Under the pieces are notes generated by a model that did no database searches, was not told the DNA's origin, and was given only the letters and a program-made list of their open reading frames with translations. Positions 34,903-44,787 of a stretch of DNA of 64,000 nucleotides are shown piece after piece. The stretch is from Natronospirillum operosum. GTDB taxonomy: Bacteria; Pseudomonadota; Gammaproteobacteria; Pseudomonadales; Natronospirillaceae. The stretch is from the NCBI RefSeq assembly GCF_004768465.1, contig NZ_SRMF01000003.1, forward strand, positions 310,001-374,000, in the 5' to 3' direction. A program made the position numbers and the translations under genes. Position 1 is the first letter of the stretch, and each line of letters starts with the position of its first letter.

Positions 34903-36664
34903 CGCTCTGGCCGAACTGCAGTTCCGCCAGATGGCGGTACAACGGGCTGCTGGCCAGCAGTTCCGTGTGAGTGCCGGTGGCCATCACTGAGCCACCGTCC
35001 AGCACGAGCAGCCGGTCAGCCGCCACCACGGTCGCCAGCCGGTGCGCAATCACCAGGCTGGTACGGCCCACCATCAGGCGGTCCAGTGCCTGCTGCACCA
35101 GTTGTTCGCTGCGTGCATCCAGGGCGCTGGTCGCCTCGTCCAGCAACAGAATGGTCGGGTCTTTCAACAGTGCCCGGGCAATGGCAATGCGCTGGCGCTG
35201 ACCGCCCGAAAGCTGAATGCCATTGGGCCCAAGCTCGGTATCGAACCCCTGTGGCAGCTGTTCTATGAATTCGAGCGCATTGGCGTCTGCAGCAGCGGTT
35301 CTGAGTGCTGCTGCCGATGCCTCCGGATCGCCGTAGCGCAGGTTGTGTGCCACGCTGCCACTGAACAGCACCGGCTCCTGTGCCACCAGCCCCATCACCG
35401 AGCGCAGAGCGCTGGGGTCCAGCTCTCTGAGGTCGCAGCCATCAAGGGTAATTAGCCCCAGGTCCGGATCGTGAAAACGCTGCAGCAGACCCAGTAATGT
35501 GCTCTTGCCGGCCCCGGACGGGCCGACAATAGCCAGTCGCTCGCCGGGCGTAATGCTGAAATCCAGCCCTGCCAGCGCCGGCTGTTCCCTGCCCGGGTAG
35601 GTAAAGCAGACGCCCTGAAATGCCAAGGCCCCGCGTACCGGCGTAGGCAGAGGCCTGGGGTTGGCGGGCGATCTGATCACGGGCTCGGCATCCAGCAGTT
35701 CGAGCAACCGTTCGGCGGCGCCTGCAGCGCGCTGTACATCACCGGCCACTTCCGCCAGCGTGGCCACCGAACCGGCCGCCAGCACGGCATAGAATACAAA
35801 GGCCGACAGCTCACCGGCACTCATGGTGCCCTGCAATACCGCCATGCCGCCCTGCCATAGCATCAGTCCCACCGCTGCAAACACGACTATCATCGCCGCC
35901 CCGGTCAGCCAGGCTCGCTGGCGGGTGCGCAGCAGCGCACTGGCGAAGGCTTCATCCACGCGCTGATGGTAGCGGCTGCGTTCCTGGGCTTCGTGGGTGA
36001 AAGCCTGCACGGTGCGAATGCCGGTCAGGGCTTCGGTGGCGTAACGGCCGAGCTCGGCGACTCGGTCCTGACTGGTGCGCGACAGCCGGCGTACCCGGCG
36101 CCCGAACCAGACGATGGGCAGCAATGTGGCCGGAATGCCGAGCAGCACCAGCGCCGCCAGCCAGGGCTGGGTCACCAGCATCAGCGCGATGGCGCCCAGC
36201 AGCATGACCAGACTGCGCAGGGCCATGGAGATGGAAGAGCCGAACAGCGTCTGCAGAACACTGGTGTCGGCGGTCAGTCGGGAGGCGATCTCACCGGCGC
36301 CCTGGCCCGGCTGGTCGGCCCGCTCGAAGAAGGCGGGCTCAAGAGACAGCAGATGTTCGAACACCTGCTGACGCAGATCCGCCGCCAGGCGTTCGCCGAT
36401 CCAGGTCACGAGATAATAGCGACAGGCCGATGCAGCCGCCAGCACTGACACCACGGCCAGCAGGCCCAGCAGCGTGCGGCGCAGGGCGGCCGCATCGGCG
36501 GCCATGAAACCCTGGTCGATGACCAGGCGCAGCCCCTGGCCGAGTATCAGCACTGTGCTGGCTGCTACCAGCAGCGCCAGGCCGGCCAGGGCCAGACGGC
36601 CGCGATAGGGCAGCAGCATGCGGGTCAGCCGAAGCAGCAGACGGGGGTCGGTTTGATTGGACAT
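34892..36664 (-). CDS. ABC exporter, fused membrane and ATPase domains
   Basis: A 590-residue half-transporter acting as a homodimer in the inner membrane. Residues ~15-310 form the six-helix type I exporter domain. Residues ~345-580 form the ATPase with Walker A GPSGAGKST, Q-loop LVAQEPVLFSG, signature LSGGQRQR, Walker B ILLLDEATSALD and switch His in IAHRLATV. It is closest in layout to MsbA/ATM1-like lipid or multidrug exporters; the substrate cannot be read. It diverges from the LysR gene at 36,800. Confidence 0.9.
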   Translation of the reverse strand: MSNQTDPRLLLRLTRMLLPYRGRLALAGLALLVAASTVLILGQGLRLVIDQGFMAADAAALRRTLLGLLAVVSVLAAASACRYYLVTWIGERLAADLRQQVFEHLLSLEPAFFERADQPGQGAGEIASRLTADTSVLQTLFGSSISMALRSLVMLLGAIALMLVTQPWLAALVLLGIPATLLPIVWFGRRVRRLSRTSQDRVAELGRYATEALTGIRTVQAFTHEAQERSRYHQRVDEAFASALLRTRQRAWLTGAAMIVVFAAVGLMLWQGGMAVLQGTMSAGELSAFVFYAVLAAGSVATLAEVAGDVQRAAGAAERLLELLDAEPVIRSPANPRPLPTPVRGALAFQGVCFTYPGREQPALAGLDFSITPGERLAIVGPSGAGKSTLLGLLQRFHDPDLGLITLDGCDLRELDPSALRSVMGLVAQEPVLFSGSVAHNLRYGDPEASAAALRTAAADANALEFIEQLPQGFDTELGPNGIQLSGGQRQRIAIARALLKDPTILLLDEATSALDARSEQLVQQALDRLMVGRTSLVIAHRLATVVAADRLLVLDGGSVMATGTHTELLASSPLYRHLAELQFGQSATP

Positions 36665-36799
36665 GCGCGCAGCATACCAGAGGCTGTATGCGGGCAGTTA
36701 CTGCAGAGTGCTCACCGCATGGACAGATGGCATGATCATATTATTCTGGTAACGTAACCGCCCATCTATATAGCCAATATGTTATGGAGGTGTCGGCTC

Positions 36800-37729
36800 A
36801 TGGATGTCGATTTCGTCAAGCACCTCAAGCTGAATCAGTTGCGTCTGGTCGCGGCAGTGGCCGAGCACGGCCAGTTGGGTCGGGCAGCGGCGGCCCTGTC
36901 GATCACCCAGCCGGCGGCTTCCCGCATGCTGGCGGACATTGAGCACAGAGTGGGCGCGCCGATCTGTACCCGCCATGCCAAGGGCATGGTGCTGACCGAG
37001 GTCGGTATGGCCATCGCCCGGCGGGCCCACAACAGCCTGTCGGAACTCAATGCGCTGTCACGCGAGGTGGAATACCTCAAGCAGGGCGGCATGGGCACCA
37101 TTCGTATCGGCGCCGTGACCGGAGCCGCTGTGGGCTATGTGATACCGGCCGTGAATGCACTGAAAAGGGAAGTGGCGGAGACCGAGATCGACATCGATGT
37201 GGACACCAGCGCTGTGCTGGTGGAGACCCTGATGGCCGGGCAGGCGGATTTCGTGCTGGCGCGGGTGCCGCGCAACCATGACTTCAGCGAGTTCGACATC
37301 TATCCCGGCCGCACCGAGACGGTACGGCTTGTGGTGCGGGCGGATCATCCGCTGCTGGTGCACGACAGGGTCTCGCTGCGCGATCTGGCGCCCTATGACT
37401 GGGTCATGCAGAGCCATCGCGCGCCCATACGGGAGGCGGTGGAGGCCGCCATTCTGGAGGTGGGGGCCGAGCTGCCGCGCAGTGTGGTCAATACCACCTC
37501 GCTGCTGGCCATCATGGGGTTGCTGGTGTCTTCAGATGCCATAGCGCCCATGGCCAGTGAGGTGTCCGACCTGCTGACCAGCCGCCCGGTGAATGCCCGG
37601 CTGGTGGCCCTGCCCATAGAAACCGAAATCGTCATGACCCCCTATTACCTGCTGCAGATGAAAGGCCGGCAGTTGCCCCCGCTGGCTGACCGACTGCGCA
37701 CCCTGATTCTTGAGGAACTGAAGAGGTGA
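36800..37729 (+). CDS. GbpR-like LysR regulator of sugar uptake
   Basis: A 309-residue LysR-family regulator; the start at 36800 follows GGAGG by 9 bases. The N-terminal helix-turn-helix is LNQLRLVAAVAEHGQLGRAAAALSITQPAASRMLADIE (~9-46), with an effector domain from ~95 (GTIRIGAVTGAAVGYVIPAVNALK). In Agrobacterium, GbpR sits beside and controls chvE-gguAB and responds to L-arabinose, galactose and fucose. The same neighbours follow here, so control of the downstream operon is a good inference. Confidence 0.85.
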   Translation: MDVDFVKHLKLNQLRLVAAVAEHGQLGRAAAALSITQPAASRMLADIEHRVGAPICTRHAKGMVLTEVGMAIARRAHNSLSELNALSREVEYLKQGGMGTIRIGAVTGAAVGYVIPAVNALKREVAETEIDIDVDTSAVLVETLMAGQADFVLARVPRNHDFSEFDIYPGRTETVRLVVRADHPLLVHDRVSLRDLAPYDWVMQSHRAPIREAVEAAILEVGAELPRSVVNTTSLLAIMGLLVSSDAIAPMASEVSDLLTSRPVNARLVALPIETEIVMTPYYLLQMKGRQLPPLADRLRTLILEELKR

Positions 37730-37733
37730 TTGT

Positions 37734-37955
37734 ATGACACCGAGAGACAAGGCGTTTTTCCGCCCGCTGAACCGACGCATTCTGATTCTGCTGGTCTGTA
37801 TTGTCTGGTCCGGCCTGGAGTGGTGGGGTGGGCCGGGCTTCTGGTCCGGCCTGGCGACCCTGGTGACGGCCTACGTGGTCTGGACCCTGTTTATCCGCTT
37901 TGATCCGGATCAGAGCGAGGACAAGGACCAAGACCAGAACAGCAAAACAGACTGA
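37734..37955 (+). CDS. Small two-helix membrane protein
   Basis: A 73-residue protein starting 4 bases after the LysR stop, so translationally coupled. It has two hydrophobic segments (ILILLVCIVWSGLEWW and FWSGLATLVTAYVVWTLFI) and a very acidic, Gln-rich tail. I do not recognise it. It is conserved-looking and well placed for expression with the regulator. The 177 bp after it hold the chvE leader, with no further gene. Confidence 0.6.
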   Translation: MTPRDKAFFRPLNRRILILLVCIVWSGLEWWGGPGFWSGLATLVTAYVVWTLFIRFDPDQSEDKDQDQNSKTD

Positions 37956-38132
37956 CATGTCAAAAATGCTATAAAGGTCGTCATTATTCTTATTTGAATG
38001 TTATGTGGCATTGGCAGACGATGCGAGTGTTCCCAACGGGACCGACCAAGCACAACAAATACAACAACGGCCTTTTTGCCAGTCGGCTGAATCATACAGC
38101 TCTGGCAAGGGGTGTGCGGAAGGAGAAATACA

Positions 38133-39188
38133 ATGATTACACCCAAGAAGATCTGTAGTGCCCTTGTCGGCGCTTCGCTGATCATGACTGCCAATGTGGC
38201 CATGGCCGAAGGCTTTGTCGGCATCGCCATGCCCACCCAGTCTTCATCACGCTGGATTTCCGACGGCCAGTCGATGGTCCGGCAGTTCGAGGACGCCGGT
38301 TACCAGACTGTGCTGCAGTATGCAGAAGACAATATTCCCAATCAGGTGTCGCAGGTCGAGAACATGATCGTGCGGGGCGTGGATGCCATCGTGATTGCCG
38401 CCATCGACGGCACGACCCTGTCCAACGCACTGGAAAATGCGGCAGCAGCCGGCATCGAGATTGTCGCCTATGACCGCCTGATCCGTGACAGTGAGCACGT
38501 CAGCTACTATGCCACCTTCGACAACTTCCAGGTGGGCGTGCAACAGGCCGAGTCTCTGGTGCAGGGCCTGCAGGAAAGCGGTGATGGACCCTACAACATT
38601 GAGCTGTTCGGCGGTTCGCCCGACGACAACAATGCCTACTTCTTCTATGACGGCGCCATGTCCGTACTGCAGCCCATGATTGATGACGGCGAGCTGGTGG
38701 TGGTGTCCGGTCAGTCCGGTATGGACATCGTCGGCACCATGCGCTGGGACGGTTCCCGTGCCCAGGCCCGGATGGATGACCTGCTGTCCGCGCACTACAC
38801 CGATCGTACAATCCACGGTGTGCTGTCGCCCTATGACGGTCTGTCCATCGGTATCCTGTCTTCCCTGCGCGGTGTCGGCTATGGCGATGATCGCTCGATG
38901 CCCATCGTCACCGGTCAGGATGCCGAGATTCCTTCCGTCAAGGCCATCATTGACGGCGAGCAGTATTCCACCATCTTCAAGGACACTCGTGAACTGGCCC
39001 GCGTAACGGTCGGCATGGTGCAGGCCCTGCTGGAAGGCGGCGAGCCGGAAATCAATGACACCGAGACCTATGACAACGGGGTCAAGGTGGTCCCGTCCTA
39101 CCTGCTGGAACCCGTGCCGGTGGATGCCACCAACTGGGAATCTGTGCTGATTGACAGCGGTTACTACACCGCTGAGCAGATTCGATAA
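38133..39188 (+). CDS. chvE: ChvE-type multiple-sugar-binding protein
   Basis: A 351-residue periplasmic sugar-binding protein. The start at 38133 follows AAGGAG and gives a signal peptide ending AMAEG (~25). The mature chain is the pentose-binding-protein fold: [22 protein letters not shown], then [39 protein letters not shown] and the C-terminal [10 protein letters not shown]. ChvE binds L-arabinose, galactose, glucose and other aldoses. It is the first gene of the chvE-gguA-gguB transporter, with a long leader consistent with regulation by the upstream LysR protein. Confidence 0.92.
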   Translation: MITPKKICSALVGASLIMTANVAMAEGFVGIAMPTQSSSRWISDGQSMVRQFEDAGYQTVLQYAEDNIPNQVSQVENMIVRGVDAIVIAAIDGTTLSNALENAAAAGIEIVAYDRLIRDSEHVSYYATFDNFQVGVQQAESLVQGLQESGDGPYNIELFGGSPDDNNAYFFYDGAMSVLQPMIDDGELVVVSGQSGMDIVGTMRWDGSRAQARMDDLLSAHYTDRTIHGVLSPYDGLSIGILSSLRGVGYGDDRSMPIVTGQDAEIPSVKAIIDGEQYSTIFKDTRELARVTVGMVQALLEGGEPEINDTETYDNGVKVVPSYLLEPVPVDATNWESVLIDSGYYTAEQIR

Positions 39189-39251
39189 CACCACTCCGCG
39201 GTCGCTGACCGGGCAATGTCTGCCCGGTCAGCAGCAAGAGGACAAGGCACT

Positions 39252-40775
39252 ATGAGTGAAGTGATATTGGAGATGCGTGGCATCACCAAGCGCTTTCCGG
39301 GCGTGAAAGCGCTTGACGATGTCCGTCTCAACGTCCGCGCGGGCGAGATTCATGCCCTGGTGGGGGAGAACGGCGCCGGCAAGTCCACTCTGATGAAGAT
39401 CCTCAGTGGCGTGTATCCGCACGGAACCTATGAGGGTGAACTGTATTATCAGGGCGAGCCGGTGGCTTTTTCCAGCATTCGGGACAGCGAGGCGAAAGGC
39501 ATCATCATTATTCACCAGGAGCTGGCCCTGGTGCCGGTGCTCTCAATTGCCGAGAACGTGTTTCTGGGCAATGAGCAGGCACGGTACGGGGTTATCAACT
39601 GGCCGGATACCTATCGTCGCACCGAGCAACTGATGAAAACCGTCGGGTTGCAGGAAAACCCCATGACCCCGGTTGCCGGCATCGGTGTCGGCAAGCAGCA
39701 ACTGGTCGAAATCGTGAAGGCGCTGTCGCGCAACGTGAAGCTGCTGATTCTGGACGAGCCGACCTCTTCGCTGCAGGAAAACGACAGCCAGAAGTTGCTG
39801 GACCTGCTGCTGGAACTGAAAGCGCAGGGCATCACCTCGATTCTGATCAGCCACAAGCTGAATGAGGTTCGCCGGGTGGCGGATTCCATCACCATTCTGC
39901 GTGACGGCCAGTCCATCACTGCACTGGATGCGAGCACCGAGGACATCAGCGAAGACCGTATCGTGCGGGATATGGTGGGGCGCGACATGACGCAGCGTTT
40001 CCCGGACCGGGTGCCCAATATCGGCACTACGTTGCTGGAAGTGAAGAACTGGAATGTCTGGCACCCCAGACGTTCGGAGCAGCAGATGGTCAGGGACGTC
40101 AATCTCAGCATCGCCGCCGGCGAGGTGGTCGGTATCGCCGGCCTGATGGGCGCCGGGCGTACCGAGTTTGCGATGAGCCTGTTTGGTCAGAGCTATGGCC
40201 AGAACATTTCCGGGTCGGCTCGGATCAAGGGTCGGGAAGTGGATGTGTCCACTGTGGACAAGGCCATCCGCAACGGCATCGCCTATGTCACGGAAGATCG
40301 CAAGGCACTGGGGCTTATTCTGGACCAGAGTCTGTCGTTCAACACCACCCTGGCCAATCTGAATGGTGTGGCGTCCTGGAGCATGCTGGACCCGGGCCAG
40401 GAAAGAGCTGTCGCCGAGGATTACCGCCGCTCGTTGAATATACGCACGCCAACGGTAGAGCAGATCGTGGGCAACCTGTCCGGGGGCAACCAGCAGAAAG
40501 TCATGTTGGCGCGCTGGCTCTATGCGCAGCCTGAGGTGCTGATTCTGGACGAGCCGACACGAGGCATCGATGTCGGCGCCAAGTTCGAGATCTACAACAT
40601 TATCAATGAACTGGCAGATGCCGGTCGCGGCGTGCTGATGATTTCTTCCGAAATGCCCGAACTGCTGGGCATGTGCGACCGGATTTATGTAATGAACCAA
40701 GGCGAATTCATTGGCGAACTGGGACGCAAGGAGGCCAGTCAGGAGGCCATCATGTCCATGATCGTCAATTCTTAA
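39252..40775 (+). CDS. gguA: Sugar ABC transporter ATPase
   Basis: A 507-residue double ATPase of the MglA/XylG/GguA class. The first half has Walker A GENGAGKST (~35) and a degenerate signature GVGKQQLVEI. The second half has GLMGAGRTEF in place of Walker A, signature LSGGNQQK and Walker B LILDEPTRGIDVG. The start at 39252 removes a 12-residue unconserved extension and lies behind AGAGGACAAGG. It powers uptake through GguB of sugars bound by ChvE. Confidence 0.92.
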   Translation: MSEVILEMRGITKRFPGVKALDDVRLNVRAGEIHALVGENGAGKSTLMKILSGVYPHGTYEGELYYQGEPVAFSSIRDSEAKGIIIIHQELALVPVLSIAENVFLGNEQARYGVINWPDTYRRTEQLMKTVGLQENPMTPVAGIGVGKQQLVEIVKALSRNVKLLILDEPTSSLQENDSQKLLDLLLELKAQGITSILISHKLNEVRRVADSITILRDGQSITALDASTEDISEDRIVRDMVGRDMTQRFPDRVPNIGTTLLEVKNWNVWHPRRSEQQMVRDVNLSIAAGEVVGIAGLMGAGRTEFAMSLFGQSYGQNISGSARIKGREVDVSTVDKAIRNGIAYVTEDRKALGLILDQSLSFNTTLANLNGVASWSMLDPGQERAVAEDYRRSLNIRTPTVEQIVGNLSGGNQQKVMLARWLYAQPEVLILDEPTRGIDVGAKFEIYNIINELADAGRGVLMISSEMPELLGMCDRIYVMNQGEFIGELGRKEASQEAIMSMIVNS

Positions 40776-40790
40776 CGGGAGTTTCTAGAG

Positions 40791-41966
40791 ATGGAAGCAA
40801 GTACGCAATCGGTCAAAAGCCATCTGGTCAGTCATATGCGCGACTACGGCATGCTGATCGCCCTGGTGGCCATCATCGGGCTGTTCCAGTATCTGACCAA
40901 CGGCATCATGCTGCGGCCGGCCAACCTGACCAACCTGTTCCTGCAGAACAGCTATATCATCGTCATGGCGATTGGCATGCTGCTGGTCATTGTGGCGGGT
41001 CATATCGATCTTTCGGTTGGCTCGGTGGTCGGTTTTATCGGCGCACTGGCGGCGGTGATGATCATCCAGATGGGGCTGCCGCTGGTGGTGGTGGTACCCA
41101 CCTGTCTGTTTGTCGGCTTCGTGATCGGGGCCATTCACGGCTATTGGGTGGCCTACTGGAAGATACCTTCTTTCATCGTCACCCTGGCCGGTATGCTGGT
41201 GTATCGCGGTCTGACGCTGGCGCTGCTCAAGGGCCAGTCCATCGGGCCCTTCCCGCGTGATTTCCAGCGTATCAGCACGGGCTTTGTGCCTGATTATCTC
41301 GGCGGCGCCAGCCTCAATCTGATGGCGCTGGGTTCGGGCCTGATACTGACCGCAGTGCTGCTGATGCTGGCCTTCCAGGCGCGGCGCCGGGCCCAGAAGT
41401 ATGGCATGGAAGACGAGCCCTGGGCCTTCTTCCTGGTCAAGAATGGCCTGATTGCACTGGCCATTGTCTATATCGCCTATCTGCTGGCGACCTATCGCGG
41501 CCTGCCCAATGTGCTGGTCACGATGGCGGTGCTGATCGTGGTCTACACCTTCATTACCAACAAGACCACGGTGGGCCGGCGTCTGTACGCCATCGGCGGC
41601 AATATCCAGGCGGCCAAGCTGACGGGCATCAAGGCCGAGCGTCTGACCTTTCTGGCCTTCGCCAACATGGGCATGCTGGCGGCGCTGGCCGGGCTGATCT
41701 TCACCGCCCGGCTGAACACGGCCACCCCCAGTGCCGGTTTTACCTTCGAGCTTGACGTGATTGCAGCCGTGTTTATCGGTGGCGCTTCCATGTCCGGTGG
41801 CGTGGGCAAGGTCATCGGTGCGGTGGTCGGTGCCATCATCATGGGTGTGATGAACAACGGCATGTCGATCATGGGTGTGGGCATCGACTGGCAGCAGGTC
41901 ATCAAGGGTCTGGTGTTGCTGGCGGCAGTCATTTTCGATGTCTACAACAAGAACAAGGCACGCTGA
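40791..41966 (+). CDS. gguB: Sugar ABC transporter permease
   Basis: A 391-residue inner-membrane permease with ~10 helices of the RbsC/XylH/GguB type: IVAGHIDLSVGSVVGFIGAL (~65-85), FIVTLAGMLVYRGLTLALLKG and the C-terminal GGASMSGGVGKVIGAVVGAIIMGVMNNGMSIMG. The length exceeds RbsC because of the extra loop seen in XylH/GguB. It lies 15 bp after gguA, and a strong hairpin follows immediately. Confidence 0.92.
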   Translation: MEASTQSVKSHLVSHMRDYGMLIALVAIIGLFQYLTNGIMLRPANLTNLFLQNSYIIVMAIGMLLVIVAGHIDLSVGSVVGFIGALAAVMIIQMGLPLVVVVPTCLFVGFVIGAIHGYWVAYWKIPSFIVTLAGMLVYRGLTLALLKGQSIGPFPRDFQRISTGFVPDYLGGASLNLMALGSGLILTAVLLMLAFQARRRAQKYGMEDEPWAFFLVKNGLIALAIVYIAYLLATYRGLPNVLVTMAVLIVVYTFITNKTTVGRRLYAIGGNIQAAKLTGIKAERLTFLAFANMGMLAALAGLIFTARLNTATPSAGFTFELDVIAAVFIGGASMSGGVGKVIGAVVGAIIMGVMNNGMSIMGVGIDWQQVIKGLVLLAAVIFDVYNKNKAR

Positions 41967-41970
41967 TACG

Positions 41971-41998
41971 GTCCGGTGCGGTTGCGGCCGCACCGGAC
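41971..41998 (+). terminator. Strong hairpin after gguB
   Basis: GTCCGGTGCGG, a 6-base loop and CCGCACCGGAC form a perfect 11-bp stem starting five bases after the gguB stop. No T-run follows. It may terminate weakly, or protect the transporter mRNA and lower expression of the catabolic genes behind it. Confidence 0.55.
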
Positions 41999-42104
41999 AG
42001 GGTACGGATTCCACAGCCAGAGTTGAGCCTCCCGGCCCATCTGGACAGGCCCAGGCGAGCAGTGTTGCCCTGGCGGCTTGCGCCGTATTCTGTCTTGGAG
42101 TCAA

Positions 42105-42118
42105 TCATAATACAGTAC
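42105..42118 (+). promoter_or_regulatory. Candidate GntR-type operator before the arabinonate dehydratase
   Basis: TCATAATACAGTAC shares the TAATAC core with elements before the GntR-family gene (48093-48106) and before araN (54593-54606). It ends 17 bases from the dehydratase ATG. The adjacent AGTACT adds a small palindrome. Confidence 0.4.
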
Positions 42119-42135
42119 TATGAATAAGGTGAGTG

Positions 42136-43929
42136 ATGGCCGGTCATAAGCACGACAATGATGAACACAGGGCAGTGCAGGACGACAGCACTGAACAGGA
42201 TGGCTCCGGGCAGAGCAAATTGCGGTCGGCGCAATGGTTCGGAACCCGGGACAAGAACGGTTTCATGTACCGCAGCTGGATGAAGAATCAGGGTATTCCG
42301 TCGCATCATTTCGAGGGGCGTCCGGTTATCGGTATCTGCAATACCTGGTCCGAACTGACCCCCTGCAACGCGCATTTTCGCCAGTTGGCGGAACGGGTGA
42401 AGGACGGCATCCGCGAGGCCGGTGGGGTACCGGTCGAGTTCCCGGTGTTCTCCAATGGCGAGTCCAATCTGCGCCCGACGGCCATGCTGACGCGCAATCT
42501 GGCTGCCATGGATACCGAAGAAGCCATTCGCGGCAACCCGATTGATGGCGTGGTATTGCTGGTGGGCTGTGACAAGACCACGCCCGCCCTGCTGATGGGC
42601 GCGGCCAGCTGTGATCTGCCCACCATGGTGGTCACCGGTGGCCCCATGCTCAATGGCAAGCATCGGGGCGAGGATGTCGGGTCCGGCACCCTGGTGTGGC
42701 GCATGCACGAAGAGTACAAGGCCGGCAAGATCACGCTGGAAGAATTCCTCGATGCCGAGGCCGGCATGTCCCGTTCGGCGGGCACCTGCAACACCATGGG
42801 CACGGCCTCCACCATGGCCTGCATGGCCGAGTCGCTGGGGACCAGCCTGCCGCACAATGCGGCCATTCCGGCGGTGGATTCAAGGCGCTACGTGCTGGCG
42901 CACATGTCCGGCATGCGGATTGTGGATATGGTGCACGAGGATCTGCGCCTGTCGAAGGTGCTGACCCGGGAAGCCTTTATCAATGCGATCCGCACCAATG
43001 CGGCCATTGGCGGTTCCACCAATGCGGTTATTCACCTCAAGGCCATTGCCGGGCGTATCGGCGTGGAACTGAGTCTGGACGACTGGTCGCACGGTCGGGA
43101 TGTGCCCACCCTGGTGGATCTGCAGCCCTCCGGTCGTTTCCTGATGGAAGATTTCTACTATGCCGGCGGTTTGCCCGCCGTGCTGCGGCGCCTCGGCGAG
43201 CAGGGCCTGTTGCACCGGGGGGCACTCACCGTCAACGGGGCCACGCTGTGGGACAATGTGCAGGCATCGCCCTGCCACAATGACGAGGTAATCCGCACAC
43301 CGGACAACCCGCTGGTGTCCAACGGTGGTATCTGTGTACTGCGCGGCAATCTGGCCCCGCGCGGTGCTGTGCTCAAGCCTTCGGCCGCCAGCCCGCACCT
43401 GATGAAGCATCGCGGGCGGGCCGTGGTGTTCGAAAGTTTCGACGACTACAAGCAGCGCATCACGGACCCGGAGCTGGATATCGACGAGACCTGCGTCATG
43501 GTGCTGAAGAACTGCGGCCCCAAGGGTTACCCGGGTATGGCGGAAGTCGGCAACATGGGCCTGCCGGCCAAGGTGCTGAAAAAGGGTATTACCGACATGG
43601 TGCGCATATCGGATGCCCGCATGAGTGGCACCGCCTTTGGCACCGTGGTGCTGCATGTGGCGCCGGAAGCCATGGAGCTCGGCCCGCTGGCCGCCGTGCA
43701 TGAGGGCGACATGATCGAACTGGATGCCGAAGCTGGTCGCCTGCATCTGGATATATCCGAGGCCGAGCTGGCCGCACGGCTGGAGAAACTGCGCGGCGAG
43801 CACATCATCGCCCGTACCGGTGGCTATCTGGAACTGTACCGGGATCATGTGCTGCAGGCCGACGAAGGCTGTGATTTCGACTTTCTGGTGGGCTGTCGCG
43901 GGGCAGCAGTGCCGGCACATTCGCATTAA
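42136..43929 (+). CDS. L-arabinonate dehydratase (IlvD/Edd family)
   Basis: A 597-residue sugar-acid dehydratase converting L-arabinonate to 2-keto-3-deoxy-L-arabinonate. After a ~28-residue charged extension it reads LRSAQWFGTRDKNGFMYRSWMKNQG, typical of arabinonate/xylonate dehydratases. Cluster ligands and active-site motifs are TPCNAHF, VGCDKTTPALLMGA and SAGTCNTMGTAST, and the C-terminus has ISDARMSGTAFGTVVLH. It is longer than IlvD and clearly paralogous to the gene at 26,152. The arabinose context favours L-arabinonate, though D-xylonate cannot be excluded. ATG 42136 is chosen over the adjacent GTG because AAGGTG lies upstream. Confidence 0.85.
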   Translation: MAGHKHDNDEHRAVQDDSTEQDGSGQSKLRSAQWFGTRDKNGFMYRSWMKNQGIPSHHFEGRPVIGICNTWSELTPCNAHFRQLAERVKDGIREAGGVPVEFPVFSNGESNLRPTAMLTRNLAAMDTEEAIRGNPIDGVVLLVGCDKTTPALLMGAASCDLPTMVVTGGPMLNGKHRGEDVGSGTLVWRMHEEYKAGKITLEEFLDAEAGMSRSAGTCNTMGTASTMACMAESLGTSLPHNAAIPAVDSRRYVLAHMSGMRIVDMVHEDLRLSKVLTREAFINAIRTNAAIGGSTNAVIHLKAIAGRIGVELSLDDWSHGRDVPTLVDLQPSGRFLMEDFYYAGGLPAVLRRLGEQGLLHRGALTVNGATLWDNVQASPCHNDEVIRTPDNPLVSNGGICVLRGNLAPRGAVLKPSAASPHLMKHRGRAVVFESFDDYKQRITDPELDIDETCVMVLKNCGPKGYPGMAEVGNMGLPAKVLKKGITDMVRISDARMSGTAFGTVVLHVAPEAMELGPLAAVHEGDMIELDAEAGRLHLDISEAELAARLEKLRGEHIIARTGGYLELYRDHVLQADEGCDFDFLVGCRGAAVPAHSH

Positions 43930-43965
43930 GATGACGAGGTCACCCAAACTGTTCAGGGAGCACCC

Positions 43966-44736
43966 ATGAATCTGACCAACACCTATCCCAGTCTGCAGGG
44001 CCGTGTGGTGTTCATTACCGGCGGTGGTTCCGGCATTGGCGCCGGCCTGGTGGAAGCCTTTGGCGACCAGGGCGCCCGAGTCGCGTTCGTCGATATTCTG
44101 GAGGCAGAGTCGCAGGCGCTGATGCGTGAGCTCAATGAGCGCTGGGGCGAGCCCAGGGCCCATTTCTACTCCTGCAACCTGATCGATATCGAACGTCTGC
44201 AGGCCATCATGGCGCAGGTTCAGCAGGAACTCGGGTCGATCAGTGTGCTGGTCAACAACGCCGCCCAGGACACGCGCCATGACTTCCGTGACGTCACGCC
44301 CGAATACTGGAACGAGCGCATCAATATCAATCTGCGTCCCCAGTTTTTTGCCGCGCAGGCCGTCTACGAGCAGATGAAGGCGCAGGGCGGCGGCTCCATC
44401 ATCAATTTCGGTTCCATGAGCTGGCATGAATGCCAGGGCAACATGACCGGCTATACCACCTCCAAGGCCGCGGTGCTGGGCCTGACTCGTGGTCTGGCCC
44501 GGGACATGGGCCCGGATGGCATCCGGGTGAATACCCTGACGCCGGGCTGGGTAATGACCGAACGTCAGCTCAACAACTGGGTGAATGACGACACCCGCAA
44601 GGTCATCGACCAGAGCCAGTGCCTGGCCGGTGATCTGATGCCCGAGCACATCTGCGCCATGGCGCTGTTTCTGGCTTCAGATGACAGCCGCATGTGCACG
44701 GCGCAGGACTTCATTGTCGACGCGGGCTGGATCTGA
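43966..44736 (+). CDS. SDR aldose 1-dehydrogenase, probably for L-arabinose
   Basis: A 256-residue short-chain dehydrogenase. The NAD(P) motif is TGGGSGIG (~21), LVNNAAQD marks the NNAG strand, and the catalytic set is Ser in FGSMSW, then YTTSK. VNTLTPGWVMTERQ follows. GWxxTERQ is characteristic of the sugar 1-dehydrogenases of pentose and galactose oxidation. It would oxidise L-arabinose (or D-galactose) to the lactone. GGGAG precedes the ATG. It sits 37 bp behind the dehydratase in the operon. Confidence 0.8.
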   Translation: MNLTNTYPSLQGRVVFITGGGSGIGAGLVEAFGDQGARVAFVDILEAESQALMRELNERWGEPRAHFYSCNLIDIERLQAIMAQVQQELGSISVLVNNAAQDTRHDFRDVTPEYWNERININLRPQFFAAQAVYEQMKAQGGGSIINFGSMSWHECQGNMTGYTTSKAAVLGLTRGLARDMGPDGIRVNTLTPGWVMTERQLNNWVNDDTRKVIDQSQCLAGDLMPEHICAMALFLASDDSRMCTAQDFIVDAGWI

Positions 44737-44787
44737 CCCCAGAGCAGCCCGCCCTTCATTTCACAAGCGACAGATCAGGTGACAGCT